A model generated the notes under the pieces. That model saw only the letters and a program-made list of their open reading frames with translations. It was not told the origin of the DNA and made no database searches. A stretch of 64,000 nt of DNA, from contig CAYLYX010000005.1 of NCBI GenBank assembly GCA_964387945.1, positions 213,432 through 277,431 of the forward strand, given 5' to 3'. Made by a program: the position numbers and the translations under genes. Origin of the DNA: Parvicella sp964387945 (GTDB taxonomy: Bacteria > Bacteroidota > Bacteroidia > Flavobacteriales_D > Parvicellaceae). This document shows, in pieces, positions 16,032 through 23,939 of the stretch (position 1 is its first letter; every line of letters starts with the position of its first letter).

Positions 16032-18749
16032 ATGAGTTTGGCGAAAGACACCATAGCTTATCTAAAATCTTGTTTTGAGGTTGATAATAGAGGAAATATA
16101 GTTTCTAGTATCTTCAGCTCAAGGATTTCGAGAAGACTATTCTTTAAAGAAGGTAGTTTCTTTTCTGATTGGAACGAATTGTACCTTTTGGATAACGAAT
16201 ATGCTTCAGATACGCTAAAAGACCTTCAAATTCATTTAAAAGAAAAAGAGCTAAAGGTCGGACTATTCTTTATCAACTTTGAGTCTGAAATGATGGGTAA
16301 AGTTGTTAAGAACATCTGCCCTCTTTTTCTATTTGATGCGGAAATCTTACAGGATGAGTATTATTTTCTCTCGCTAAAGCAGCAAACCTTCGAGATAAAC
16401 CCTATTGCTCTTCATGCGTTGGAATCCACTTTTGAAGTCGATATTCATGCGTGTAAATCCGAAATAGAAGAACTCATCGACAGTTCAAAAGGTGTTGATG
16501 AAGCCGTTGTGCTGAGAATTAAAATGATTCTTGAAAAGTACTTTGACACACTCGATCTAGAAGGGCTTTATCACTATCCTGAATTTGTCTCGCAACAAAC
16601 GCTAAAACGGAAGTCAGATGGTATGTATCTTCATACAGCAGGATGTTTGTTTGTTCAAGAAAGAGCAAAAAATACGCAAAGCATACTTGATGAATTAGAG
16701 CGATTATTAGAAGATGACGTTGTCTACAGTAGGTTGCTTATGGCTTACCTTAACCAATCTTTTGAGCAGCGAGAAATTAATCACTATGCACAGCCTCTCA
16801 TCAAGTCTCCTGCCATACTTAGTGAAGCGCAAACGAGTATTCTCAGAGATGTTTTTTACAACCAATGTTCCGTTGTCACAGGTCCTCCGGGTACCGGTAA
16901 ATCCTTCACGATTGCTGCAGCTGCTATTAACGAAGCGCTTAATGGTAAAAGTGTGTTGATTGTTACAGGAACAGATCATGCTAATAATGCCATTGAAGAC
17001 AAAATTACTGAGACCTTTCAATTGACCAACTTATCTGCACGAATCAGTAAGAATAGGAGTTACAGAGCTGTCCTCAATCGAAACTTTAAAAAATGGTTGG
17101 AAGGAGTTGGTCTGAAACGAGGATTGGGACAGGCTCGAAAATATGCTCATCAGCTTGAGCAAATGGAAGACCGATTAATTGATTTGGAAACTCAGCTATT
17201 TGAACTCACCGAGGATGAAATTAAGCTTGGAGAATTGATCTATCAATACAAACGAGGGATCGTAAACAAAATCAAATCTTTTTTCCTGAGAATTTCTTTA
17301 GACCGTATTGCCCTTCATCCCGATGTGGTAGATGAATTTTTGGAGCTGACCAAGGAACTTGTTCATGTAAGGAGAAAATACATTCAAGTAGCGCAAAAGG
17401 AGATTATAAAAGAAAGTATTGAAAAAAATCGAGAGCACTTTCTAAACTTCAGAGAGGCCTTAAACGCTAAAAAAAGTGGTTCTATCAAAGAGCTTTTTGA
17501 TAAAATTGATTTTGACATCCTAACCTCTGTATTTCCCATTTGGATTTCAACGGTTACAGACATTGGGCTAAGNNNNNNNNNNCCAATGAAAAAAGATATG
17601 TTTGACCTTGTGATCGTAGATGAGGCAAGTCAAATTGATATGGCCACCATTCTTCCCATTTTTCAGAGGGCAAAAAAGGCTATCATTTGTGGAGACACCG
17701 AACAATTGAGCCCTGTGACTTTTCTGTCTTCAAAAAAACAGAAGGAATTAGCAGAAAAAGTGGAAAACACCTCACTTCACAGGTCGTTTAACTATCGTGA
17801 AGCTAGTTTTCTAGACATTTGCCACTGTTCTATAAAAGATCAATCTCAATTGTATTTTCTTGACGAGCACTATCGAAGCCTACCTGACATCATTTCATTC
17901 AGTAATGAGCGGTTTTACAACAACGAATTGAGGATTATGACTCAACTACCCCAACATGAAGGCAAGAAAGGGTTAGAAATCATTGACTGCAAAGGTATCC
18001 GAACAAAAGATGGGATTAATGAAGCAGAAGCTCAGCAATGCATTCAACTGATACAAGACGTCATCAACTCCGAATACGTTCCTGTTGGAAATTCTTCTAT
18101 CGGTGTTTTGAGTCCTTTCAGAAAACAAGTCAACTACTTAGAATCTCTTATTTCACAGACATTTGAACTCAAGAAAATCAAGCGGCATCAAATAATTTGT
18201 GGAACAGCTCACACATTCCAAGGCAATGAAAGAGATATCATGTTAATCTCCATGGTTGTAGACAATCATGCTCATCACGGAGCCTTTATGCATATCAATA
18301 AATCGGATGTTTTCAACGTAAGCATTACCCGTGCAAGGAATAAACAGTACATTTTGCACTCCATAACTTCAGCCTGTAAATTCAAAGATCATTTACTTTA
18401 TCAGTATTTGTTTAGTTCGGATTTTGAGACATTTGATCAAGTTAAACCATTAGAAAACGACCTCTCGTTGGAAGCTGTTACAAAATGGTTGAAAGAACAT
18501 TTTTCAATTCAAGAATGTCAAATTGACTATGTAATCGCAGGAGTGAACATCGATATATGGGCTAAGATCAACAACAAATATGTTGGGTTTGATGCTATCG
18601 GATTTCCAGGTAGGTTTGAAACTGCGATTAATATCAACAAGTTGAAAATCCTGTCTCGTCTTGACATCAAAGTACTTCCTATTTCTCTGAGTAATTTTCT
18701 TTATCACAAAGACGAATTGAAGTCTGTCATTTCGAGAAATATCAGCTAG
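16032..18749 (+). CDS. superfamily 1 (UPF1/DNA2-like) helicase with degenerate nuclease-like C terminus
   Basis: All SF1B helicase motifs are present. Walker A is GPPGTGKS (284-291) and Walker B is FDLVIVDEASQID (Asp530, Glu531). Motif III is AIICGDTEQLSPV, motif IV is DEHYRSLPDII, motif V is GTAHTFQGNERDIML and motif VI is NVSITRARNKQYIL. A helical insertion (about 360-480, HQLEQMEDRLIDLETQ and onward) separates Ia and II. The last 95 residues resemble the PD-(D/E)XK domain often fused to such helicases, but the core reads VGFDAIGF where an acidic DxEVDG-type motif is expected, so it is probably inactive. The N-terminal 270 residues are unassigned. A 10-N assembly gap lies just before Walker B, so length there is uncertain. 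It has no partner gene and its biological role is unknown. Confidence 0.87.
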   Translation: MSLAKDTIAYLKSCFEVDNRGNIVSSIFSSRISRRLFFKEGSFFSDWNELYLLDNEYASDTLKDLQIHLKEKELKVGLFFINFESEMMGKVVKNICPLFLFDAEILQDEYYFLSLKQQTFEINPIALHALESTFEVDIHACKSEIEELIDSSKGVDEAVVLRIKMILEKYFDTLDLEGLYHYPEFVSQQTLKRKSDGMYLHTAGCLFVQERAKNTQSILDELERLLEDDVVYSRLLMAYLNQSFEQREINHYAQPLIKSPAILSEAQTSILRDVFYNQCSVVTGPPGTGKSFTIAAAAINEALNGKSVLIVTGTDHANNAIEDKITETFQLTNLSARISKNRSYRAVLNRNFKKWLEGVGLKRGLGQARKYAHQLEQMEDRLIDLETQLFELTEDEIKLGELIYQYKRGIVNKIKSFFLRISLDRIALHPDVVDEFLELTKELVHVRRKYIQVAQKEIIKESIEKNREHFLNFREALNAKKSGSIKELFDKIDFDILTSVFPIWISTVTDIGLXXXXPMKKDMFDLVIVDEASQIDMATILPIFQRAKKAIICGDTEQLSPVTFLSSKKQKELAEKVENTSLHRSFNYREASFLDICHCSIKDQSQLYFLDEHYRSLPDIISFSNERFYNNELRIMTQLPQHEGKKGLEIIDCKGIRTKDGINEAEAQQCIQLIQDVINSEYVPVGNSSIGVLSPFRKQVNYLESLISQTFELKKIKRHQIICGTAHTFQGNERDIMLISMVVDNHAHHGAFMHINKSDVFNVSITRARNKQYILHSITSACKFKDHLLYQYLFSSDFETFDQVKPLENDLSLEAVTKWLKEHFSIQECQIDYVIAGVNIDIWAKINNKYVGFDAIGFPGRFETAININKLKILSRLDIKVLPISLSNFLYHKDELKSVISRNIS
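17573..17582. other. assembly gap (10 N) inside the helicase gene
   Basis: Ten undetermined bases lie directly before the Walker B strand. The reading frame continues on both sides, so the real gap length is probably 10 or differs by a multiple of three, but scaffold gaps of fixed size may hide more sequence. Confidence 0.99.
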
Positions 18750-18850
18750 CTAAACTTTATTCGCGTTCATTTGTTTTTATTTTGGCTTTAACATTTTTTG
18801 GATTCCACGAAATAATAAATCAAGGACAATAGTGTTTAAACCAAATGAAG

Positions 18851-18858
18851 TAGCTTTG
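18851..18858 (+). promoter_or_regulatory. -7 element of mvaA
   Basis: TAgcTTTG is a perfect -7 box. Initiation near 18864 leaves a leader of about 30 nt for the ATG at 18896, or none for ATG 18866. Confidence 0.5.
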
Positions 18859-18895
18859 TAGGATTATGGGGCTGCTTCCCATTAAAACGGAAAAG

Positions 18896-20248
18896 ATGAG
18901 TAGTAATAAAATAATAAAAGGGTTCTCCAAATTATCAAAGGAGGCAAAAATGGAATGGATCGTCAAAGAGTATCTAGATAACGATGCTGAAGCGATTGAC
19001 TTCTTAAAATCCTATTGGCATCCTGAAAAGGAAAAACAAAAACTGCACGATGAGTTCATTGAGAATACCATTACCAACTTTTATATTCCGTTTGGGATAG
19101 CGCCTAACTTTAAAATCAACGATAAAGTTTATTGTGTTCCGATGGCAATCGAAGAAAGTTCTGTTGTTGCCGCTTCTGCCAAGTCTGCTTCTTTCTGGTT
19201 GCAACGCGGTGGATTTAAAGCCGAAGTATTGTCTACCATCAAGATCGGACACGTGCATTTTGCATGGTATGGCGAATACGACAGACTCCGAGCGTTCTTT
19301 GATCATGTAAAGAACAAGTTGATTGAAGGTACCAATGAGCTCACCGCCAACATGCGTGCCAGAGGCGGTGGAATTTTAGACATTGAATTGATCAACAAGT
19401 CTGATCTGGAGCCGAATTATTATCAGTTGATGGCTCGTTTTGAAACCTGTGATTCAATGGGCGCTAACTTCATCAATAGCTGCTTGGAAGAGTTTTCTAA
19501 GATTTTTCAAGCGGAATTGGAAGCGAGCGACACCTTAACATCGGATGAAAAGCGGATTCAAATTATCATGTGTATTTTAAGTAATTACACGCCCGAATGT
19601 ATCGTGAGAAGTGAAGTGAGTTGTCCAATCGAGCAATTGACGGAAGGAACGAATATTACACCTGAGAAGTTCTGCGAGAAGTTTGAACAAGCGATTCATG
19701 TAGCACAAATAGAACCTTACAGAGCTACCACACATAACAAAGGAATTTTTAACGGCATTGATTCTGTGGTTATTGCCACGGGCAATGATTTTAGAGCTGT
19801 GGAGGCTTGTGGACATACCTATGCGGCCAGAGATGGTCAGTATAGAAGTCTCACCAATGTAGAGGTAAAGGATGGGGTTTTCCGGTTTTGGATCGACATA
19901 CCAATGGCGTTAGGAACTGTGGGAGGATTAACAAAGCTGCATCCAATGGTCAACTTTGCGCACAAGTTATTGGGCAATCCTAACGCAGAAGAATTAATGA
20001 TGATTACCGCTTCTGTAGGACTAGCACAAAACTTTGGAGCAATCCGTTCGTTGGTTACCACTGGAATTCAAAAAGGACACATGAAGATGCACTTATTGAA
20101 CATCCTGAATCAACTTGGAGCTACAGAAGAAGAAAAAGTTCAAACGACCAACTACTTTAAGGACAAAGTGGTGGCGCACAAGGATGTGGTAAATTACTTC
20201 TGTGAACTGAGAGGGATTGAAAGTCCTGAGGAGGTAAAAAAGGGGTGA
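18896..20248 (+). CDS. mvaA: hydroxymethylglutaryl-CoA reductase, class II (degradative type)
   Basis: The active-site signatures of class II HMG-CoA reductase are in place: the catalytic Glu in AIEESSVVAASA, the catalytic Lys in THNKGIFNG, the Asp in ATGNDFRAVEA and the His in GIQKGHMKMHL. The enzyme interconverts HMG-CoA and mevalonate with NAD(P)H. In Flavobacteriia this class serves the mevalonate route to isoprenoids rather than mevalonate catabolism. At about 450 residues it is slightly longer than the 428-residue Pseudomonas mevalonii enzyme. An upstream ATG at 18866 would add ten residues. The 18896 start (MSSNKIIKGFSKLSKEAK) matches the family N terminus and the promoter position. 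No other mevalonate genes are adjacent. Confidence 0.94.
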   Translation: MSSNKIIKGFSKLSKEAKMEWIVKEYLDNDAEAIDFLKSYWHPEKEKQKLHDEFIENTITNFYIPFGIAPNFKINDKVYCVPMAIEESSVVAASAKSASFWLQRGGFKAEVLSTIKIGHVHFAWYGEYDRLRAFFDHVKNKLIEGTNELTANMRARGGGILDIELINKSDLEPNYYQLMARFETCDSMGANFINSCLEEFSKIFQAELEASDTLTSDEKRIQIIMCILSNYTPECIVRSEVSCPIEQLTEGTNITPEKFCEKFEQAIHVAQIEPYRATTHNKGIFNGIDSVVIATGNDFRAVEACGHTYAARDGQYRSLTNVEVKDGVFRFWIDIPMALGTVGGLTKLHPMVNFAHKLLGNPNAEELMMITASVGLAQNFGAIRSLVTTGIQKGHMKMHLLNILNQLGATEEEKVQTTNYFKDKVVAHKDVVNYFCELRGIESPEEVKKG

Positions 20249-20311
20249 TGAGCTGTGGCGTAAAATTATCCTTAAGTATCGTACAATAATTGATTCTTAA
20301 CTTCTTAAACC

Positions 20312-20683
20312 ATGACCAACTACATTGACGGCTTCGTTTTACCTGTTCCCAAAAAACATTTACCTGAATATCAACAAGTAGCTCAGCAGGTAGCTGAAAT
20401 TTGGAAAGAATATGGTGCTATTTCCTATGCTGAGTATGTGGGTGATGACCTGTTTCTGGAAGGCGTAAAATCTTTCGTTTCTGCACTACAGACAAAAGAA
20501 GATGAAGTGATTGTTTTTGGCTGGGTGGTATTCCCTTCAAAAGAAGTTCGTGATGAGGCTAACCGAAAAGTCCCGCAGGATTCCAGAATGGAAAAGCTTG
20601 TTGGTCCTTTAACGCTACCTGACAAACTCATCTTTGATGCTAGTAGGATGGTTTATGGTGGTTTCAAGCAGCTGGTTGTATAG
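20312..20683 (+). CDS. DUF1428 family protein (dimeric alpha/beta barrel)
   Basis: This compact 123-residue cytosolic protein has the DUF1428 signature (YIDGFVLPVPKKHLPEYQ at the N terminus, FGWVVFPSKEVRDEANRK in the middle, FDASRMVYGGFK at the end). The fold is a ferredoxin-like dimeric alpha/beta barrel related to YciI/ABM proteins. The biochemical function is not established; members are often found beside stress or small-molecule-handling genes. It appears monocistronic, between the HMG-CoA reductase and a small lipoprotein gene. Confidence 0.87.
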   Translation: MTNYIDGFVLPVPKKHLPEYQQVAQQVAEIWKEYGAISYAEYVGDDLFLEGVKSFVSALQTKEDEVIVFGWVVFPSKEVRDEANRKVPQDSRMEKLVGPLTLPDKLIFDASRMVYGGFKQLVV

Positions 20684-20725
20684 CCCGTGGTGGTTCTAAC
20701 GTTTCTTTTATCTTCGCCCCTTAGT

Positions 20726-21253
20726 ATGAATAGTATAGATTTTCAAAAAAACGTTTTGTTGCTTTTCTCAATCGTTATTATTGGTTGCAACGACAGTGAA
20801 TCGTCTACTCAAAATAACAGCAGTGTTGAATCTGACTCCGTTGAAGTAGACACCGTAGAACATATCACAATTGAGCAAAAAGAAACTCCATCTGAACAGG
20901 AGATTGATTTGACGGACGAAGAACTAATTGAGAAATGGACCTGGAAAGAAGGAGTAGAGATTGATTTTCCAGAAAAAAGTTCTATACAGCACTTTACTTA
21001 CCCTGAGAGCCTGCTCTTAAAAAAGTGGAAATATCCTGGTGATGAGGATCCCATTCTTGAATTCACTCCAGATTCGCTAAATGTCTTTTGGGATACCTAC
21101 CTGTATACATTGAGTCATGATTCTTTGTGGATTTATACAAAAGCAGACCACACAGGAGGTGTTGATCGAGGTATTATTTCCATGGTAACCGAAGACAGCT
21201 TGGTCATTGAATGGAGTACCGATGATAGAAACACCTATGTTTCTTATCCCTAG
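20726..21253 (+). CDS. small predicted lipoprotein
   Basis: The product has 175 residues. The N terminus (MNSIDFQKNVLLLFSIVIIGC) ends in a lipobox with Cys at residue 21, so it should be acylated. A Ser/Glu/Thr-rich linker follows (about 22-70), then a globular part with Trp-rich strands (EKWTWKEGVEID, FWDTYLYTLSHDSLWIYTK). No family is recognised. A frame open from GTG 20687 exists, but ATG 20726 begins the signal sequence and lies ten bases after a TAtcTTcG element at 20709-20716. Confidence 0.68.
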   Translation: MNSIDFQKNVLLLFSIVIIGCNDSESSTQNNSSVESDSVEVDTVEHITIEQKETPSEQEIDLTDEELIEKWTWKEGVEIDFPEKSSIQHFTYPESLLLKKWKYPGDEDPILEFTPDSLNVFWDTYLYTLSHDSLWIYTKADHTGGVDRGIISMVTEDSLVIEWSTDDRNTYVSYP

Positions 21254-21373
21254 TAATAATGTATCTCAAACCTAGCTCAAAAACTAAAGTATCTAGAGTT
21301 GGGTGATTCAAATTATCAATAAACCTAATCCGTCTTTCTCAGATTTCTTATCTTAGGTGCAAAGATTAAACCC

Positions 21374-21763
21374 ATGGCAAAAAAAGGTCCTATGCCTAAC
21401 TTCGAAACGATTGATGACTATATTAATAATCAACCAGAAGAGGCTCAAAAAGTGCTGCAGGAGTTACGAACAATCATCAAAGAGGCAGCTCCAGATGCGA
21501 TCGAAATATTGAACTACAAAGTTCCTGCTTTCACGCTAGTACCGGGAGGAAAAAGAGATCAGCAGATCATGATGGCAGGTTATGCTAAATTTGTTGGCTT
21601 CTACCCTTTCCCAACCACTATGGAGAAATTCGCAGATCAATTAAAAGACTACAAGCAAGGCAAAGGTTCTGTGCAGTTTCCATATGGAAAACCTTTACCA
21701 AAAGATTTAATCATGCAAATGGTGAAGTATAGAAAAGAGGAAATTCTGAAAAACTGGAAGTAA
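21374..21763 (+). CDS. DUF1801 (YdhG-type, frataxin-like fold) protein
   Basis: This 129-residue protein matches DUF1801: FETIDDYINNQPEEAQKVL, then AAPDAIEILNYKVPAF, the YAKFVGFYPFP strand and a C-terminal VQFPYGKPLPKDLIMQMVKY. Structures of the family (YdhG/YobT) share a frataxin-like fold, and an iron-chaperone role has been proposed but is not firmly shown. A TAtcTTaG box (21349-21356) lies close before the start. The next gene starts about 20 bases after its stop, so both may be co-transcribed. Confidence 0.86.
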   Translation: MAKKGPMPNFETIDDYINNQPEEAQKVLQELRTIIKEAAPDAIEILNYKVPAFTLVPGGKRDQQIMMAGYAKFVGFYPFPTTMEKFADQLKDYKQGKGSVQFPYGKPLPKDLIMQMVKYRKEEILKNWK

Positions 21764-21784
21764 ACATTGACTACAGCACACCTT

Positions 21785-22408
21785 ATGGAACAAAAGACGT
21801 ATAGTATTATCAAAAATTTTCTTTTCCCAGTCAAGACAAAAGTTGTTTTGGACGAGGACTTCATTCAAATGGGTAAGAAAAAAATGAATTGGAAAGATGT
21901 AAAGTCGTGTAGCTGTCATATCATGTCGGTCAACAAAGCCACCAACTACATCGTGACAATGGAAGATGTGAACCGTAAAAAATTGCAAATCAACATTGTT
22001 CATAGCCTAACAGCCAAAAAGGAGAAAAAAGAGATTTTTGCGGATATCTATGATACCACCGTTGAGCAACTTCAAAAGTACCATGTTCAACCCCGTGCAC
22101 AAGAAGCACTAAATAACATCCAAAAAGGAAACGAAGTAACGCTTGCCAAAGCTGTGATTTCTAACAAAGGAGTTGAGATACTCAAAGGAATGGTAAAAAA
22201 AGAAAAAGTTTTTATCCCAATGGAGGATGCGGAAATTCAATTCATAGATGGGAGTGGAGGATTCAATATTTCCTCAATTGAAAATCCCAAAAACCGTCAG
22301 TTTATCCAAATGTCCAACCCAGATGCTAGGTGTATCCTTGCCGTACTTGGTCAGTTGGTTACACCCCCAAAAGAGGCTGTGGGAGATGCTGCTCCTGATG
22401 CTCCGTAA
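21785..22408 (+). CDS. hypothetical protein, possible PH-like beta domain
   Basis: The product has 207 residues, no signal peptide and no membrane helix. Alternating hydrophobic strands (KTKVVLDEDFIQMGKKKMNW, then SCSCHIMSVNKATNYIVTM) recall a bacterial PH-like domain, but this is a guess from pattern only. The C terminus ends in a Pro/Ala-rich tail (PPKEAVGDAAPDAP). TTG 21767 would add six residues. ATG 21785 is preferred. It follows the DUF1801 gene closely and is probably in the same transcript. Confidence 0.62.
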   Translation: MEQKTYSIIKNFLFPVKTKVVLDEDFIQMGKKKMNWKDVKSCSCHIMSVNKATNYIVTMEDVNRKKLQINIVHSLTAKKEKKEIFADIYDTTVEQLQKYHVQPRAQEALNNIQKGNEVTLAKAVISNKGVEILKGMVKKEKVFIPMEDAEIQFIDGSGGFNISSIENPKNRQFIQMSNPDARCILAVLGQLVTPPKEAVGDAAPDAP

Positions 22409-22487
22409 GTGAGTTTATTTTACTTTTTTCTAATTTGCGAGTAACTTTTAATAGGCTTGGATTGTTCTACTAGAAAGACCTATCATC

Positions 22488-23939
22488 TTGTACAGACCAA
22501 TTCATATCCTTTCTTTTCTATTGTGTTTTGGATTAAACTATTCTTTTAGTCAAGAAGTTAATTACTTCAAAATTCAAACACCATTAGACAGCCTTCAAAA
22601 GCAGAGTGTTTACCCCAAAAACCTTCAGTTTACAACCGATGGAAAGTTCCTATTCTTTTCTGCATGGGAAGACTCACTTTTTTATTACACCTATGATTTG
22701 GCTAATTGGAAGCTGATTAACAAATTTACCGTTTCAAAATCAATCAACAGTTATCGCTCCTATTTTACCGCAAATGATTCAACCGTAATTCTAAAAGGAA
22801 AAAAGTACTGGGAGGTTAATTTGATAAGTGGTACTGCAACACAAATTAACAAACCAGACACTCTGATATCGAACAACTATTATAGTCTAGATAACTTTTG
22901 GATAAAGAACAGGTATTCTTGTGATAAGAAATATCTGTTTGAACTTGATATTCTGGATGGAATTAATGTCTACCAATCAAATACAACGATGCCGTGCTAC
23001 ACTACCTCAAATAATGAGTACCTGCGATGGAAGATTCCAGCTGAGTTTAAATGGAAACTTAATCTTGCCCCTCCAATAAAGCAAGAACTAGCTTTGTTTG
23101 AATATCGTGTTGATGAAGACTACATCATCGCTACTTATGGGTTTCGACCTACGTATCTGGTGTTTTATGACAAATATAGTTTTGAAAAGAAATATGAGAT
23201 AAAACTAAAAAGTAGTGTATATCTAGCTGAAAGCTGGTTTGATAAAGATGACTCAACCAAGTTTATCGTTGATATTGGTTACTACTTCAAGAAACTAAGC
23301 TACGATCTGAACACAAACGAGAAGACATTGATCAAATGGAAAGAGGCTTATCATAAGAGCGAATATTCTAGTGAATCAGGTCATCATGATGATACATTAA
23401 AGACTTTTGAAAACTCAAAATATTATGTTTCACAAAATGACAGCATCGGATTAGGCTTATATCAGACCCTTTATGATTCATGTGATAGTTACATGAAATA
23501 TAGACAAAACTCATTTGCCTATTGGGAACCAAAAAGTTGGGGGCTTATCTTAGGAGCCAGCGGAATCAGAAACAACTTTATCGAAATTGGAGTTGCGAGA
23601 AATACTGGCACCACTTGGTCAAGCGAGTCAAAGCCTTTCGGAGGATTCTGGTTCACCTACTCTAAGGCAACATATCAGAGTAAACTTGACGGTTTAAATT
23701 TGACATTTTTTGCGGGATCTACCATTTGTTTAGGTTTAAACACGAATATTTACCGAAGTGATGATAACTACCGTTTCGGAATAAAACCGATGATAGGCTT
23801 TTCTATGTATCGACTTTCCTTAACCTATGGATACAACTTTAAGGTAATGGGAGTAGGCTTTAATGACTTTCAAAAAAGTGAAGTTGCTCTACGTTATCAC
23901 CTGCCAGTTTTCTACAAAAAAAGAAATAAAAAGAACTAA
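22488..23939 (+). CDS. hypothetical secreted protein, unknown family
   Basis: A signal peptide (YRPIHILSFLLCFGLNYSFS) begins directly at TTG 22488. No ATG is available upstream because TAG 22452-22454 closes the frame. The product has 483 residues. The first two thirds look like irregular beta-propeller blades (LQFTTDGKFLFFSAWEDSLF). The last 110 residues carry alternating amphipathic strands that end in an aromatic-rich segment (VALRYHLPVFY), which suggests a small outer-membrane barrel. No T9SS domain is seen. The stop codon touches that of the converging VWA gene with no intervening base. Confidence 0.65.
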   Translation: MYRPIHILSFLLCFGLNYSFSQEVNYFKIQTPLDSLQKQSVYPKNLQFTTDGKFLFFSAWEDSLFYYTYDLANWKLINKFTVSKSINSYRSYFTANDSTVILKGKKYWEVNLISGTATQINKPDTLISNNYYSLDNFWIKNRYSCDKKYLFELDILDGINVYQSNTTMPCYTTSNNEYLRWKIPAEFKWKLNLAPPIKQELALFEYRVDEDYIIATYGFRPTYLVFYDKYSFEKKYEIKLKSSVYLAESWFDKDDSTKFIVDIGYYFKKLSYDLNTNEKTLIKWKEAYHKSEYSSESGHHDDTLKTFENSKYYVSQNDSIGLGLYQTLYDSCDSYMKYRQNSFAYWEPKSWGLILGASGIRNNFIEIGVARNTGTTWSSESKPFGGFWFTYSKATYQSKLDGLNLTFFAGSTICLGLNTNIYRSDDNYRFGIKPMIGFSMYRLSLTYGYNFKVMGVGFNDFQKSEVALRYHLPVFYKKRNKKN

